A DNA stretch of 64,000 nt from Pseudomonadota bacterium. GTDB taxonomy: Bacteria; Pseudomonadota; Alphaproteobacteria; Sphingomonadales; SMXR01. The stretch covers positions 1 to 64,000 of the forward strand of contig JACZSK010000004.1 of the NCBI GenBank assembly GCA_022574255.1, written 5' to 3'. The translations under genes were made by a program, and so were the position numbers. Each line of letters starts with the position of its first letter. The first letter of the stretch is position 1. The notes beneath the pieces were generated by a model. The model was not told the DNA's origin. It did no database searches and saw only the letters and a list, made by a program, of their open reading frames with translations. Positions 9,646 through 19,059 of this stretch are shown here, piece after piece.

Positions 9646-11208
9646 ATGTTGGAAGGCGGGCGTCCCAAGGGGGGATTTCGCGATCTCATGAGTACTGAAA
9701 CGATAATTCTGGTAGGGGTCAGCATCTACCTTGTAGCGATGCTTGTTATTGGCGTCGCGGTCGCGCGCCGGGCTGGCTCTCAGGAAGATTTCATAGTTGC
9801 CGGACGCAGGTTGCCCATCTGGATATTGAGCGCCACAATTATCGCCACCTGGTTTGGCGGCGGCACCATGCTGGGGGGTGCGGGCGCCGGCTATGAAGGC
9901 GGCTTTCTGGCAGCCATAGCCGATCCTTTCGGCGGCTCCCTGGTCCTGATTCTGGTGGGTTTCTTTTTCGTGCGAACCTTCCGGCGGATGAAATTACTCA
10001 CCGTTGTCGAGTTTTTTGAAGACCGGTTCGGGCGCATTGCCGGCATTGTGGCATCCGTGGGTCTGATCCTCTCGAATATCGGCTGGACAGGCGCGATGCT
10101 GGTGGCGTTTGGCCATGTATTCCAGACCCTGACCGGCATCCCCATGGAAGTGGGAATATTGGGCGGTGCGGTCATTGTTATAGGCTACACGACGGTCGGC
10201 GGAATGTGGGCGGTGGCCCTCACCGACTTTGTTCAGGTCGTGATTCTTGCTATCGGCCTGTTCATGCTGCTCACGGTCGTGCTCATTGATGTCGGTGGCT
10301 GGAGCGCCATAGCGCCACAATTGCCGGAGCACAGCTTCCGCATGATCCCGCTTGAGCACACCACCGAGAGATGGCTGAACTATTTGCGGCTGTGGTTTAT
10401 TTTTGGCCTTGCCGACCTTTCCGCGCAGACCCTTATGCAACGTGTCTTTGCCGCCAGGAATGAGCAGGTCGCGCAAAATTCTTTTTATCTGGCCGGCGCA
10501 GGATATCTGCTGCTTGGCCTGATCCCGGTGACGCTGGGAATAATTGCCAGTGTCACCATGCCCGGCCTGGCCGACCCGGAAACCGTCATTCCCAGGATGG
10601 CAGTCGAGCATCTGCACCCTGTGGCCATCGCCATTTTCGTGGGGGCGATGCTGGCCGCCATAATGAGCAGCGCCGACAGCGCCCTTCTCGCGACCGCGAG
10701 CATCATCAGCGTAAATATTGCACCGCTATTTAAGGCAGACATCAGGCCCGACAAGAAACTTCTGATCACGCGCATCGCCATACCGGCGTGCGGCATCATT
10801 GCAGTTTATGTGGCGCTGAAAGTGCAGGTCGTGCTCGAACTTATGTTCGACGCAAATTCTTTCATGATGGCCAGCGTTACTATTCCCTTCATCGCCGGTG
10901 TCTGGTGGAAAAAGGCCAACCGCACCGGTGCCCTCACCGCAATGGCTGTGGGCTTCATTGCGTGGGTTCTCATTGAGTGGATTTATCCCAATCTGGCAGG
11001 CGATGTGCTCGGGCTTCTTTTCGCGGCCGCGGCAATCGCAATTGTCACGCCGCTCACCCAGTCCTTTGACCCGCCGAGACCGCTGATCGACGGAGATGGC
11101 AAGCCCATTGATCTCAGGGACCGGCTCGGTATTTTGCCGCTGTTCTCGCGGGCAAAACCGGGAAGGATAAGCTCGGATGAGGCCGACGAACCAAAGTCGC
11201 TCGGTTAG
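9646..11208 (+). CDS. Sodium:solute symporter (SSS family)
   Basis: Multi-TM 520 aa, ATWFGGGTMLGGAGAGYEGG, AIMSSADSALLATASI signatures; start may be 9688. Confidence 0.87.
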   Translation: MLEGGRPKGGFRDLMSTETIILVGVSIYLVAMLVIGVAVARRAGSQEDFIVAGRRLPIWILSATIIATWFGGGTMLGGAGAGYEGGFLAAIADPFGGSLVLILVGFFFVRTFRRMKLLTVVEFFEDRFGRIAGIVASVGLILSNIGWTGAMLVAFGHVFQTLTGIPMEVGILGGAVIVIGYTTVGGMWAVALTDFVQVVILAIGLFMLLTVVLIDVGGWSAIAPQLPEHSFRMIPLEHTTERWLNYLRLWFIFGLADLSAQTLMQRVFAARNEQVAQNSFYLAGAGYLLLGLIPVTLGIIASVTMPGLADPETVIPRMAVEHLHPVAIAIFVGAMLAAIMSSADSALLATASIISVNIAPLFKADIRPDKKLLITRIAIPACGIIAVYVALKVQVVLELMFDANSFMMASVTIPFIAGVWWKKANRTGALTAMAVGFIAWVLIEWIYPNLAGDVLGLLFAAAAIAIVTPLTQSFDPPRPLIDGDGKPIDLRDRLGILPLFSRAKPGRISSDEADEPKSLG

Positions 11209-11211
11209 AGG

Positions 11212-11886
11212 CTATTTCTGAAAATCCGATTCGATGCGCTCCATGCCGTCCTGTATGTCCAATCGGATTGCTTCTCTGAGGGCTATCTCGTCTTTCTTCT
11301 TCAGTGCATCGATCGCTTTTACGTGATGGTCGACCGTCAGGGACGTGCCAAGGCGGCCTATGACCATGCGCATGAAGGGTCCAAACTGAAGCCAGACGCT
11401 CTCGATTAACCGAAGAATGATGGGGCAGTCGCTGGCGCGATAGAGCGTAAAATGAAATTCCCAGTTTTTCAGGCAGTACTTATCAGGGTCGCCTCTTTCC
11501 ATGGCCTCATCGACCTCGGCGTCAATGCGCTCGAGTTCCCTGATCAGGGCTTTGTCGGCATGAGGCAGAGCGCGAGCGGCAATCTCGGGCTCCAGCAGGA
11601 CGCGGGCCGACCATATTTCCTGGAAACGTCTTTCGGTCATGCGAGCGACTGATATCCTGCGCGTGCTTCGCATTTCCAGCGCCCCAAGGGCGACCAGGCG
11701 CCGCACAGACTCACGCACTGGCATCGGGCTGTAACCCAGTTGCTGGGCCATTCCCCGGAGGGTCAGTATTTTCCCCGGTTCAAAGGCGCCGGTGATGATC
11801 GCATCATACAGCGCCTTATACGCCTCTTCATGAGCAATCTTCCGATCTGGAGTTTTGTCGTTTCCACCTGACTCACTGCGGGGCAA
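11212..11886 (-). CDS. GntR-family regulator with FCD domain
   Basis: HTH region EPGKILTLRGMAQQLGYSPMPVRESVRRLVALGALE and helical FCD C-terminus. Confidence 0.88.
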   Translation of the reverse strand: MPRSESGGNDKTPDRKIAHEEAYKALYDAIITGAFEPGKILTLRGMAQQLGYSPMPVRESVRRLVALGALEMRSTRRISVARMTERRFQEIWSARVLLEPEIAARALPHADKALIRELERIDAEVDEAMERGDPDKYCLKNWEFHFTLYRASDCPIILRLIESVWLQFGPFMRMVIGRLGTSLTVDHHVKAIDALKKKDEIALREAIRLDIQDGMERIESDFQK

Positions 11887-11987
11887 AACTTGTTTCCTCT
11901 CTTGCGGCTCAAAAACGCGAATTCGCAGAATATGGATGCAGGCAACTCTGCCCTATCCTCTTGATTTCACCAAGAGCTACTGGCACA

Positions 11988-12001
11988 TTTGTGATCACAT
12001 T
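11988..12001. promoter_or_regulatory. Palindrome TTTGTGATCACATT, site 2
   Basis: Between divergent gntR and GATase genes. Confidence 0.68.
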
Positions 12002-12040
12002 ATCAAAGGCGAGAGCGCCATTAAACGCCGGATTTTTCTG

Positions 12041-12901
12041 ATGCTGAAAATATTGATTGTTGAAGGCAATGTCAAAGAGTTGCGTGACAAGGCCGTTGCC
12101 GCGGGCTCACTGGCCCAGAGTGATCTGTATCAAAAAACCCTGCGCTCGCTGGCTGATGACCTGATCTGCACTATTGTTTATCCCGCCGACGAAGGCGCGG
12201 TCCTGCCAGGGGAAGCAGAGTTGACCGAATATGACGGCATAGCCTGGACCGGCTCAGCGCTTAATGTTTACGATCGGGGACCAGCCATTGATCGCCAGAT
12301 CGATTTCATGAAGCGGAGTTTTGCGGAGAAAAACCGGATATTCGGCAGTTGCTGGGGATTGCAAGTGGCCGTTGTGGCGGCTGGCGGCAAAGTTACCGCA
12401 AATGCCAAGGGCCGGGAGATCGGAATCAGTCGGGACATTAAGATCACGGAAGAAGGGCTGTCTCATCCCCTGTATAATGGAAAGCCAGTCACCTTTGACG
12501 CCGTCACTATTCACCTTGATCATGCGGTTCGCCTTCCCGCCGGGTCCAGGATTCTTTCGGGTAACGCCATGAGCGAGATTCAGGCGGTTGAGATAAAGTA
12601 CGGAGAATCAGTATTTTGGGGCGTGCAATATCATCCGGAGTTTGATCTCGAATATATCGCCAGCCTTATCCGCAGATATGGCAAGACGCTGATTGACGAG
12701 GGAATCCGCAAGGATGATGCTGATGTGGAAAAATGGGCGGCCGACCTGGCGGCAGCGCAAAGCAGCGAAGACGGAAATGACATGAGCCGGCAATATCATC
12801 TGGGGCCCGATGTGCTGGATTCCCGCTGCCGCCTGCTGGAGCTGTCAAACTGGCTTTCTTTCGTGCGGCAGGGTAAGACCGATGCTGGCGTCGACGACTA
12901 G
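12041..12901 (+). CDS. Class I glutamine amidotransferase
   Basis: Nucleophile motif FGSCWGLQVA and VQYHPEFD; likely start MLKILIVEG at 12041. Confidence 0.85.
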   Translation: MLKILIVEGNVKELRDKAVAAGSLAQSDLYQKTLRSLADDLICTIVYPADEGAVLPGEAELTEYDGIAWTGSALNVYDRGPAIDRQIDFMKRSFAEKNRIFGSCWGLQVAVVAAGGKVTANAKGREIGISRDIKITEEGLSHPLYNGKPVTFDAVTIHLDHAVRLPAGSRILSGNAMSEIQAVEIKYGESVFWGVQYHPEFDLEYIASLIRRYGKTLIDEGIRKDDADVEKWAADLAAAQSSEDGNDMSRQYHLGPDVLDSRCRLLELSNWLSFVRQGKTDAGVDD

Positions 12902-12959
12902 CGAGCAGTCGCTCACAACAGTTTGCTTGAAGCGCAGGCAAGAAAGAATTAGCCTCTTT

Positions 12960-12973
12960 TTTGTGATCACAAA
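12960..12973. promoter_or_regulatory. Palindrome TTTGTGATCACAAA, site 3
   Basis: Perfect 14-mer ending 11 nt before the glutamine synthetase-like ATG. Confidence 0.72.
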
Positions 12974-12984
12974 TATGGTGAGAC

Positions 12985-14355
12985 ATGCCGAAAAACGGTG
13001 AGAATACGGAAATCGAACAATGGCTGAACGAAAATAACGTTCAGAATGTTGAGGTTCTTGTGAGCGATCTTGCGGGCATCGGCCGCGGCAAGGTCATGCC
13101 CGCAGAGAAATTTATCAAGGCGCACGGCACGCGTGGGCTGCGGGTGCCGGATTCTTTGTTCAGCATGACCGTCGATTGCGAATTTATTACCAACGAATAT
13201 ATAACCGCCGTCGAGGAGGACGTGCATCTGGTGCCGGACTTTGCCACGGCAGGGCTGGTGCCCTGGCTTGAGAGCGTCACTGCTTTTTTCATTTGCGACG
13301 TCAGGAAAGAGGACGGCACAGCACTCGGCCTGTCCCCCCGCCAGGTATTGAAGAACATATTGTCGCTATACGCGGAAAAGGGCTGGGAGCCGATAGTCGC
13401 ACCGGAGTTCGAATTCACTTTACTGGCAAGAGATACCGACGCCGAAGGCGCGGCGGCCTCTCCTGCTCCGCCAAGGGGGAAATCGGGCCGCCTGATCGTC
13501 GACAGGGGTGTTCTTTCGATTGACGGCATCACCGAATTTGGGCCCCTGTTTGATGATGTTCGGCGCTACTGCAATTCCATGGGGCTGCCGGTGGATGCGC
13601 TGGTTCAGGAAGCCGGCGTCGGCCAATTCGAATTCAACGTGGCGCATGGCGAGCCGCTGCGCATGGCCGACGTTGCGTTTCAGTTCAAGCGGATCATGAA
13701 ATGGGCGGCGGTGCAGCATGGTCTTTACGCCAGTTTTATGGCCAAGCCTTATCCCGGCGATTTCGGCAACGCCATGCATATCCATCAAAGTGTTGTTGAT
13801 GCGGAAACAAAGCTGAATATTTTTGCTGACGAGGACGGAAACGACACCGGGCTGTTTACCGCTCACGTTGCTGGATTACAAAAATACGCAGCAGCGGCGA
13901 TGCCGTTTTTTGCCCCTTATTCAAATTCCTATTTGCGCCTGAGCGGCCATCTGAGTTCGCCGGTGAATACCCACTGGGGAATGGAGAACCGCTCTGTTGG
14001 TCTGCGCGTTCCGGCGGGCGGAGGCGCCTCGCGCCGAATCGAAAACCGCATTGCCGGCTCGGACACCAACCCCTATCTGGCGATTGCCGCGTCTTTGCTC
14101 TGTGGATATCTGGGCATGGTTGAGGGTCTCAAGCCCACGCCGCCGGTGACCGGATCGGCATACGACCTGACGACCAATGGCCTGCCGCAACATATACATG
14201 CAAGCCTGGAGGCGCTGGAACGCTGTGACCCACTGCGGGAATTTCTCGGCGAAGGTTTTGTAACCACCTTCCTCGATGTTAAAAAGGCAGAGATAAAAGC
14301 GAGATCAAATGTCCTGTCACCCTGGGACACAAAATTCCTGCTGACCAACGTTTGA
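12985..14355 (+). CDS. Glutamine synthetase family protein (gamma-glutamylpolyamine synthetase, PuuA-like)
   Basis: AMHIHQSV, NSYLRLSGH, ENRIAGSDTNPYLAIAA motifs. Confidence 0.85.
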   Translation: MPKNGENTEIEQWLNENNVQNVEVLVSDLAGIGRGKVMPAEKFIKAHGTRGLRVPDSLFSMTVDCEFITNEYITAVEEDVHLVPDFATAGLVPWLESVTAFFICDVRKEDGTALGLSPRQVLKNILSLYAEKGWEPIVAPEFEFTLLARDTDAEGAAASPAPPRGKSGRLIVDRGVLSIDGITEFGPLFDDVRRYCNSMGLPVDALVQEAGVGQFEFNVAHGEPLRMADVAFQFKRIMKWAAVQHGLYASFMAKPYPGDFGNAMHIHQSVVDAETKLNIFADEDGNDTGLFTAHVAGLQKYAAAAMPFFAPYSNSYLRLSGHLSSPVNTHWGMENRSVGLRVPAGGGASRRIENRIAGSDTNPYLAIAASLLCGYLGMVEGLKPTPPVTGSAYDLTTNGLPQHIHASLEALERCDPLREFLGEGFVTTFLDVKKAEIKARSNVLSPWDTKFLLTNV

Positions 14356-14385
14356 CCGGATGAACGCGAGAAGCAGAGGCAGAAA

Positions 14386-15321
14386 ATGAACAAGAAAATT
14401 ATCGATCCAATGGAAAGCAGGGATGAGGCCTACACCGGCATCCTCAGCTTTATGCGTCTGCCCTATTCCCGAGACCTGGAGGGGGCCGATATTATGGTGC
14501 TGGGCGTGCCATATGACCTTGGCACAACCAATCGCCCCGGGGCGCGGTTTGGCCCCCGCGCGATCCGTGAAATGTCGTCATTGGTAGGCGAATTTCAGTG
14601 GGGCGTATGGCCCTGGGACTACCATCTGCTCGATCACCGCCGTATAGCCGACTATGGCGACGTGTGCAATTTCACAGCCAGTCCCGAGCGCCTGGTATCC
14701 GAGCTGGAAAAGACCGCAGACGAGATTTTAAGCGCCGGCACGGCGTTGATGGCGCTGGGTGGAGACCATTTTATTTCGCTGCCACTGCTGAGGGCGCAGG
14801 CAAGAAAACACGGCCCCCTGGCGCTTGTTCATTTCGATGCCCATTCGGACACCTGGCGGGACGAAAACTTCAATCATGGCACCATGTTTTATCATGCCAT
14901 CCAGGAAGGCCTGATCGACGTCGAACATTCTGTTCAGGTTGGTATCAGAACGCCCAATCCGGATACCTTCGGCATTGAAATTATTGATGCCATACAGCTT
15001 AACAACATGACGAATTCCGAGGCGGTGACCCGCATCAGGGAGCGCGTCGGGGAATGCAATGCCTATCTGACGTTCGATATCGACTTTCTGGACCCCGCCT
15101 ATGCGCCGGGCACCGGGACCCCCGTTGCCGGCGGTGCCAGCGTCATACAGGCGCGCGAAATATTGCACGGCCTGCGGGGGCTCAAGATTATTGGTGGCGA
15201 TCAGGTTGAAGTCGCTCCGGCGTACGACGCCCCAGGGTCGATCACGGCTCTGGCGGGTGCAACGATTGCCGCGGATATCCTGTATCTGATTTCAGAGGCT
15301 CTGGAAAATATTCAGGTCTGA
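14386..15321 (+). CDS. Arginase/agmatinase family ureohydrolase
   Basis: GGDHFISLP, HFDAHSDTW, FDIDFLDPAYAPGTGTP manganese signatures. Confidence 0.92.
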   Translation: MNKKIIDPMESRDEAYTGILSFMRLPYSRDLEGADIMVLGVPYDLGTTNRPGARFGPRAIREMSSLVGEFQWGVWPWDYHLLDHRRIADYGDVCNFTASPERLVSELEKTADEILSAGTALMALGGDHFISLPLLRAQARKHGPLALVHFDAHSDTWRDENFNHGTMFYHAIQEGLIDVEHSVQVGIRTPNPDTFGIEIIDAIQLNNMTNSEAVTRIRERVGECNAYLTFDIDFLDPAYAPGTGTPVAGGASVIQAREILHGLRGLKIIGGDQVEVAPAYDAPGSITALAGATIAADILYLISEALENIQV

Positions 15322-15377
15322 CCGGCAGCAATAGACACAAGAATAGTCACAAGAATGATTCAAGCGGGAATTAGAGC

Positions 15378-16751
15378 ATGAAGAACTTCAACAGAAATAC
15401 AGAACAATGGCAGCAACTGGACCGGGATCACCACATCCATCCCTTTACCGATCCGGCGCAGTTGAATGCCAAGGGAGTGCGCGTCATAACCAGAGCCGAG
15501 GGCTCTTATATCTGGGATTCCGAGGGTAACAAGATTCTTGATGGCATGGCCGGGCTCTGGTGCGTGAACGTCGGGTACGGTCGCAGCGAGCTTATTGAGG
15601 CGGCCAACCGCCAAATGAAGGAGCTGCCCTATTATAATTCCTTCTTTCAGACCTCCAACCAGCCGCAGATCGAGCTTGGCAGGCTGCTTTCGGGGGTGAC
15701 CCCGGAGGGCTTCGATCATTTTTTCTATTCAAGCTCCGGCTCCGAAGCAAATGACACCATTGTGCGGCTGGTGCGCCACTATTGGGAGATCAAGGGGCAG
15801 CCATCCAGAAAGGCGATCATCAGCCGGCATAACGCCTATCACGGCAGTACCCTGGCAGCCACCAGCCTGGGCGGCATGAAATATATGCACGATATGGGCG
15901 GCTCACTGCTGCCCGGGTTCGAGCATATAAATCAGCCCCATTGGTATCTGGAAGGGGGAGACCTGTCGGAAGAGGAATTCGGGCTGGCGCGGGCCAGGGA
16001 ACTGGAAGACAAGATCAATGAGCTTGGTGCGGAAAACGTATCGGCTTTTATCGGTGAACCTATTCAGGGCGCCGGCGGGGTCATTGTGCCGCCCGACAGT
16101 TACTGGCCGGAGATTCAAAGAATATGCACCGAATATGACATTCTTCTGGTGGCGGACGAAGTAATCTGCGGATTCGGGCGCACCGGCAACTGGTTTGGTT
16201 CCGAGACCATGGGGATCAAGCCTGATATTATGACCCTGGCGAAGGGCCTGTCCTCCGGCTATCTGCCGATTTCAGCCGTGGCCCTGCATCAGCGGGTGGC
16301 TGAGGTATTGACAGCGGGCGGTGAAATTAATCACGGCTATACCTATTCCGGGCATCCCGTCGCCTGCGCGGTTGCCATCGCCAACATCAACTTTATCCGC
16401 GACAACGGCCTGGTGGAAATGGTCAGAGACACGACCGGGCCTTATCTGCGGGAGGGCTTGCGGCAGCTGGCGGAACGGCACCGCCTGATCGGGGAAGTGC
16501 GGGGCAGAGGATTGATCTACGCAATCCAGTTGGTCAGGGACAAGGATGAAAAGATGTTATTCTCCGCGGATGACGAGGTCGGAACCAAGTGCCGCGATCA
16601 TTGCTTCGAGAACAATCTGATCATGCGCGCGGTGGATCAGTCGATGGTCATGAGCCCGCCGCTGACCATCAGCAAGGGTGAAATCGACGAGCTGCTCGAA
16701 AAGTTGGAACGATGTCTTGATCTGACCGCCAGCGAACTCGGACTGTCCTAG
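15378..16751 (+). CDS. Class III (omega) aminotransferase
   Basis: LLVADEVICGFGRTGNWFGSE, LAKGLSSGYLPISAV. Confidence 0.92.
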   Translation: MKNFNRNTEQWQQLDRDHHIHPFTDPAQLNAKGVRVITRAEGSYIWDSEGNKILDGMAGLWCVNVGYGRSELIEAANRQMKELPYYNSFFQTSNQPQIELGRLLSGVTPEGFDHFFYSSSGSEANDTIVRLVRHYWEIKGQPSRKAIISRHNAYHGSTLAATSLGGMKYMHDMGGSLLPGFEHINQPHWYLEGGDLSEEEFGLARARELEDKINELGAENVSAFIGEPIQGAGGVIVPPDSYWPEIQRICTEYDILLVADEVICGFGRTGNWFGSETMGIKPDIMTLAKGLSSGYLPISAVALHQRVAEVLTAGGEINHGYTYSGHPVACAVAIANINFIRDNGLVEMVRDTTGPYLREGLRQLAERHRLIGEVRGRGLIYAIQLVRDKDEKMLFSADDEVGTKCRDHCFENNLIMRAVDQSMVMSPPLTISKGEIDELLEKLERCLDLTASELGLS

Positions 16752-16820
16752 CAACCAAACAATGCCGGCGCAAAGAGAGGCGAGGATTCTCTTGAAAACA
16801 GCCTAGCTTGTGCGCCATAA

Positions 16821-16834
16821 TATGTGATCACAAA
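16821..16834. promoter_or_regulatory. Palindrome TATGTGATCACAAA, site 4
   Basis: Ends 12 nt before the FAD oxidoreductase ATG at 16847. Confidence 0.68.
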
Positions 16835-16846
16835 ATAACGTAAAAT

Positions 16847-18139
16847 ATGCGGACGATCGACATGAGCATAGCGCCGGATTGCCAATCCTACTACACCGCC
16901 ACCATCAATGAGCCAACAAGCTACCCCCGGCTTCAGGGCGACGAAGTGGCGGATATTTGCATCATTGGCGGCGGTTATACCGGCCTTTCATCGGCACTGC
17001 GGCTGGCTGAAAGGGGTTACGCGGTAGCGCTGCTGGAGTCGTTCAACATCGGCTGGGGTGCCTCTGGCAGAAACGGCGGGCAGTTGCTGAACGGGCTTGG
17101 CGGCCGCCCGGCCCTGAGAAAGAAATATGGGGCTGATATTGAAGCCTTTATCGATCGGCTGTGTTGGCGTGGCAATGAAATTGTCGAGGAAAATATCAAG
17201 AAATACGACATAGAATGTGATCTCAAATACGGACATATCGACTGCGCATTCAAGGATCGGCAGATGCGCGATCTGGAGACAGAATTCGAGCGTTTCAGTT
17301 CACTTGGTATGGGCGACCGTTTCCGCATGGTTGGCGCGGATGAAATAAACGAACATGTCGGGACTAGGGCATACAAGGGCGGCTTGTATAATGACCGTGA
17401 TGGTCACCTGCATCCACTGAATCTTTGCCTTGGCGAAGCCCGCGCTGCAACCGGGCTGGGTGTAAAAATATACGAGCAGAGCCCGGTTACCAGCATTGCC
17501 CATGGCAAAGAGCCCGTGGTTCACACCGAACATGGTTCTGTCAGGGCAAAAATGGTTATTCTGGCGGGAAACGCCTATCACCTGCTGGAGCAAAAACAGG
17601 TGGGCGGCGTTTTGTTCCCGGCGGGGACTTTCATCATCGCCACAGAGCCATTGGATGACGCGATGGCGAGCAATGTAATGCCCAGTGATGCCGCCGCCTG
17701 CGACGTCAACGAGATGCTGGATTACTATCGCCTGTCCGCCGACAAGCGCATGCTGTACGGCGGGCGGTGCAATTATTCAGGACGTGACCCCAAGGACATC
17801 AAGGCCGCGATTCTGCCGCGCATGCTACGGGTCTTCCCACAGCTGAAAGACGCCCGGATTGACTTCCAGTGGGGCGGAAAAATCGGCATCGTCATAAACC
17901 GGGTTCCACAGTTGGGGCGGATTGGAGACAACGTATATTATGCCCAGGGATATTCCGGGCACGGCATCAATCAGACGCATATTGTTGGTGAAATATTGAC
18001 CGACGCCATATGTGGCCAAATGGAAGATTTCGATGTTTTCGCCAAGGTGAAACACTGGAAAATTCCGGCCCCGCGCTGGGTCGGCAACAACATGGTCGCT
18101 CTGGGCATGCTCTATTACAGGATGAAAGACCTTTTGTAA
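16847..18139 (+). CDS. FAD-dependent oxidoreductase (DAO fold, gamma-glutamylputrescine oxidase PuuB-like)
   Basis: ICIIGGGYTGLSSALRLAERGYAVALLES, NIGWGASGRNGGQ. Confidence 0.85.
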   Translation: MRTIDMSIAPDCQSYYTATINEPTSYPRLQGDEVADICIIGGGYTGLSSALRLAERGYAVALLESFNIGWGASGRNGGQLLNGLGGRPALRKKYGADIEAFIDRLCWRGNEIVEENIKKYDIECDLKYGHIDCAFKDRQMRDLETEFERFSSLGMGDRFRMVGADEINEHVGTRAYKGGLYNDRDGHLHPLNLCLGEARAATGLGVKIYEQSPVTSIAHGKEPVVHTEHGSVRAKMVILAGNAYHLLEQKQVGGVLFPAGTFIIATEPLDDAMASNVMPSDAAACDVNEMLDYYRLSADKRMLYGGRCNYSGRDPKDIKAAILPRMLRVFPQLKDARIDFQWGGKIGIVINRVPQLGRIGDNVYYAQGYSGHGINQTHIVGEILTDAICGQMEDFDVFAKVKHWKIPAPRWVGNNMVALGMLYYRMKDLL

Positions 18140-18158
18140 GGGACGGGAGCGATAGAGG

Positions 18159-19028
18159 ATGGATATCGGTCTGAATAAACTGCTGAAAAATCCGATGATC
18201 AGGGTATGGCTGTTTAATGCCGTCAAGTACCTGACCTATGGCTATCTCTGTTACAACGGGCTCCAATTCTATCAAAACGAATCGGCTGCCGGGGGGGTGA
18301 CTTTCGCAGGGGGGCTGAATCTGTCCGAGATCATCGAGGTCTATTCAGCATCCATCGATACCACCTTCTGGATATTGCTGGTCGTGCTGCTGGAACTCGA
18401 GACCTACTTAATAGACGACGAGGTTTTGAAGCGCCCCGCCGTCAAGTGGGGCATGATGGCCGCGAACGGGCTTTGCTACACGATGATCCTGTGGGCCTGG
18501 TATGGCTATATTGCAAAATTTATGTTCCAGGCGGATATCGTGCCCCTGATCGTCGCCAACGCCTGCGCTCTGGTTGAGCAAAATTATTCGATCCTTGTCG
18601 CGCTGGAAGAGTATATCCCGCTCACTGCGGATAACTGCCGGACGCTGGCTGGGCAGGAGCTTTTCCGACTGAACGGCTACAACATAATCGCTCCACTGAA
18701 TGATCTGGAATATGCCCGTAATGTCGCCATGATCGACATATTCAATTCGACCAGCTGGATAGGTGTTGTTGCGGTGCTGGGGGTTGATGTCTGGTACCAG
18801 TTGAAGGGCAATTACTCGGGCCTGTTACTCAAAGTCAGCAACATCGCGAAGGTCATTCTCTATACCACGCTGTTCGGATGTGCGGCGGCCTGGGCCTACA
18901 CAGGCGAACTATTGGATATCACTGACGCGGTGCTATGGCTGTTCGCCTTCTTCTTTATTGAGTTGAACCTCTTCCAGTGGCAGCAGGAAACCGAAGAAGA
19001 GGAAAGAGCAGCAGCGGCCACGGCCTGA
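18159..19028 (+). CDS. Uncharacterised multi-pass membrane protein
   Basis: 289 aa with several hydrophobic segments and acidic tail, closely spaced between the PuuB-like and ALDH genes; no family recognised. Confidence 0.75.
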   Translation: MDIGLNKLLKNPMIRVWLFNAVKYLTYGYLCYNGLQFYQNESAAGGVTFAGGLNLSEIIEVYSASIDTTFWILLVVLLELETYLIDDEVLKRPAVKWGMMAANGLCYTMILWAWYGYIAKFMFQADIVPLIVANACALVEQNYSILVALEEYIPLTADNCRTLAGQELFRLNGYNIIAPLNDLEYARNVAMIDIFNSTSWIGVVAVLGVDVWYQLKGNYSGLLLKVSNIAKVILYTTLFGCAAAWAYTGELLDITDAVLWLFAFFFIELNLFQWQQETEEEERAAAATA

Positions 19029-19059
19029 ACGGGTCTGGCCCACAAACTGGGACAAGCTT

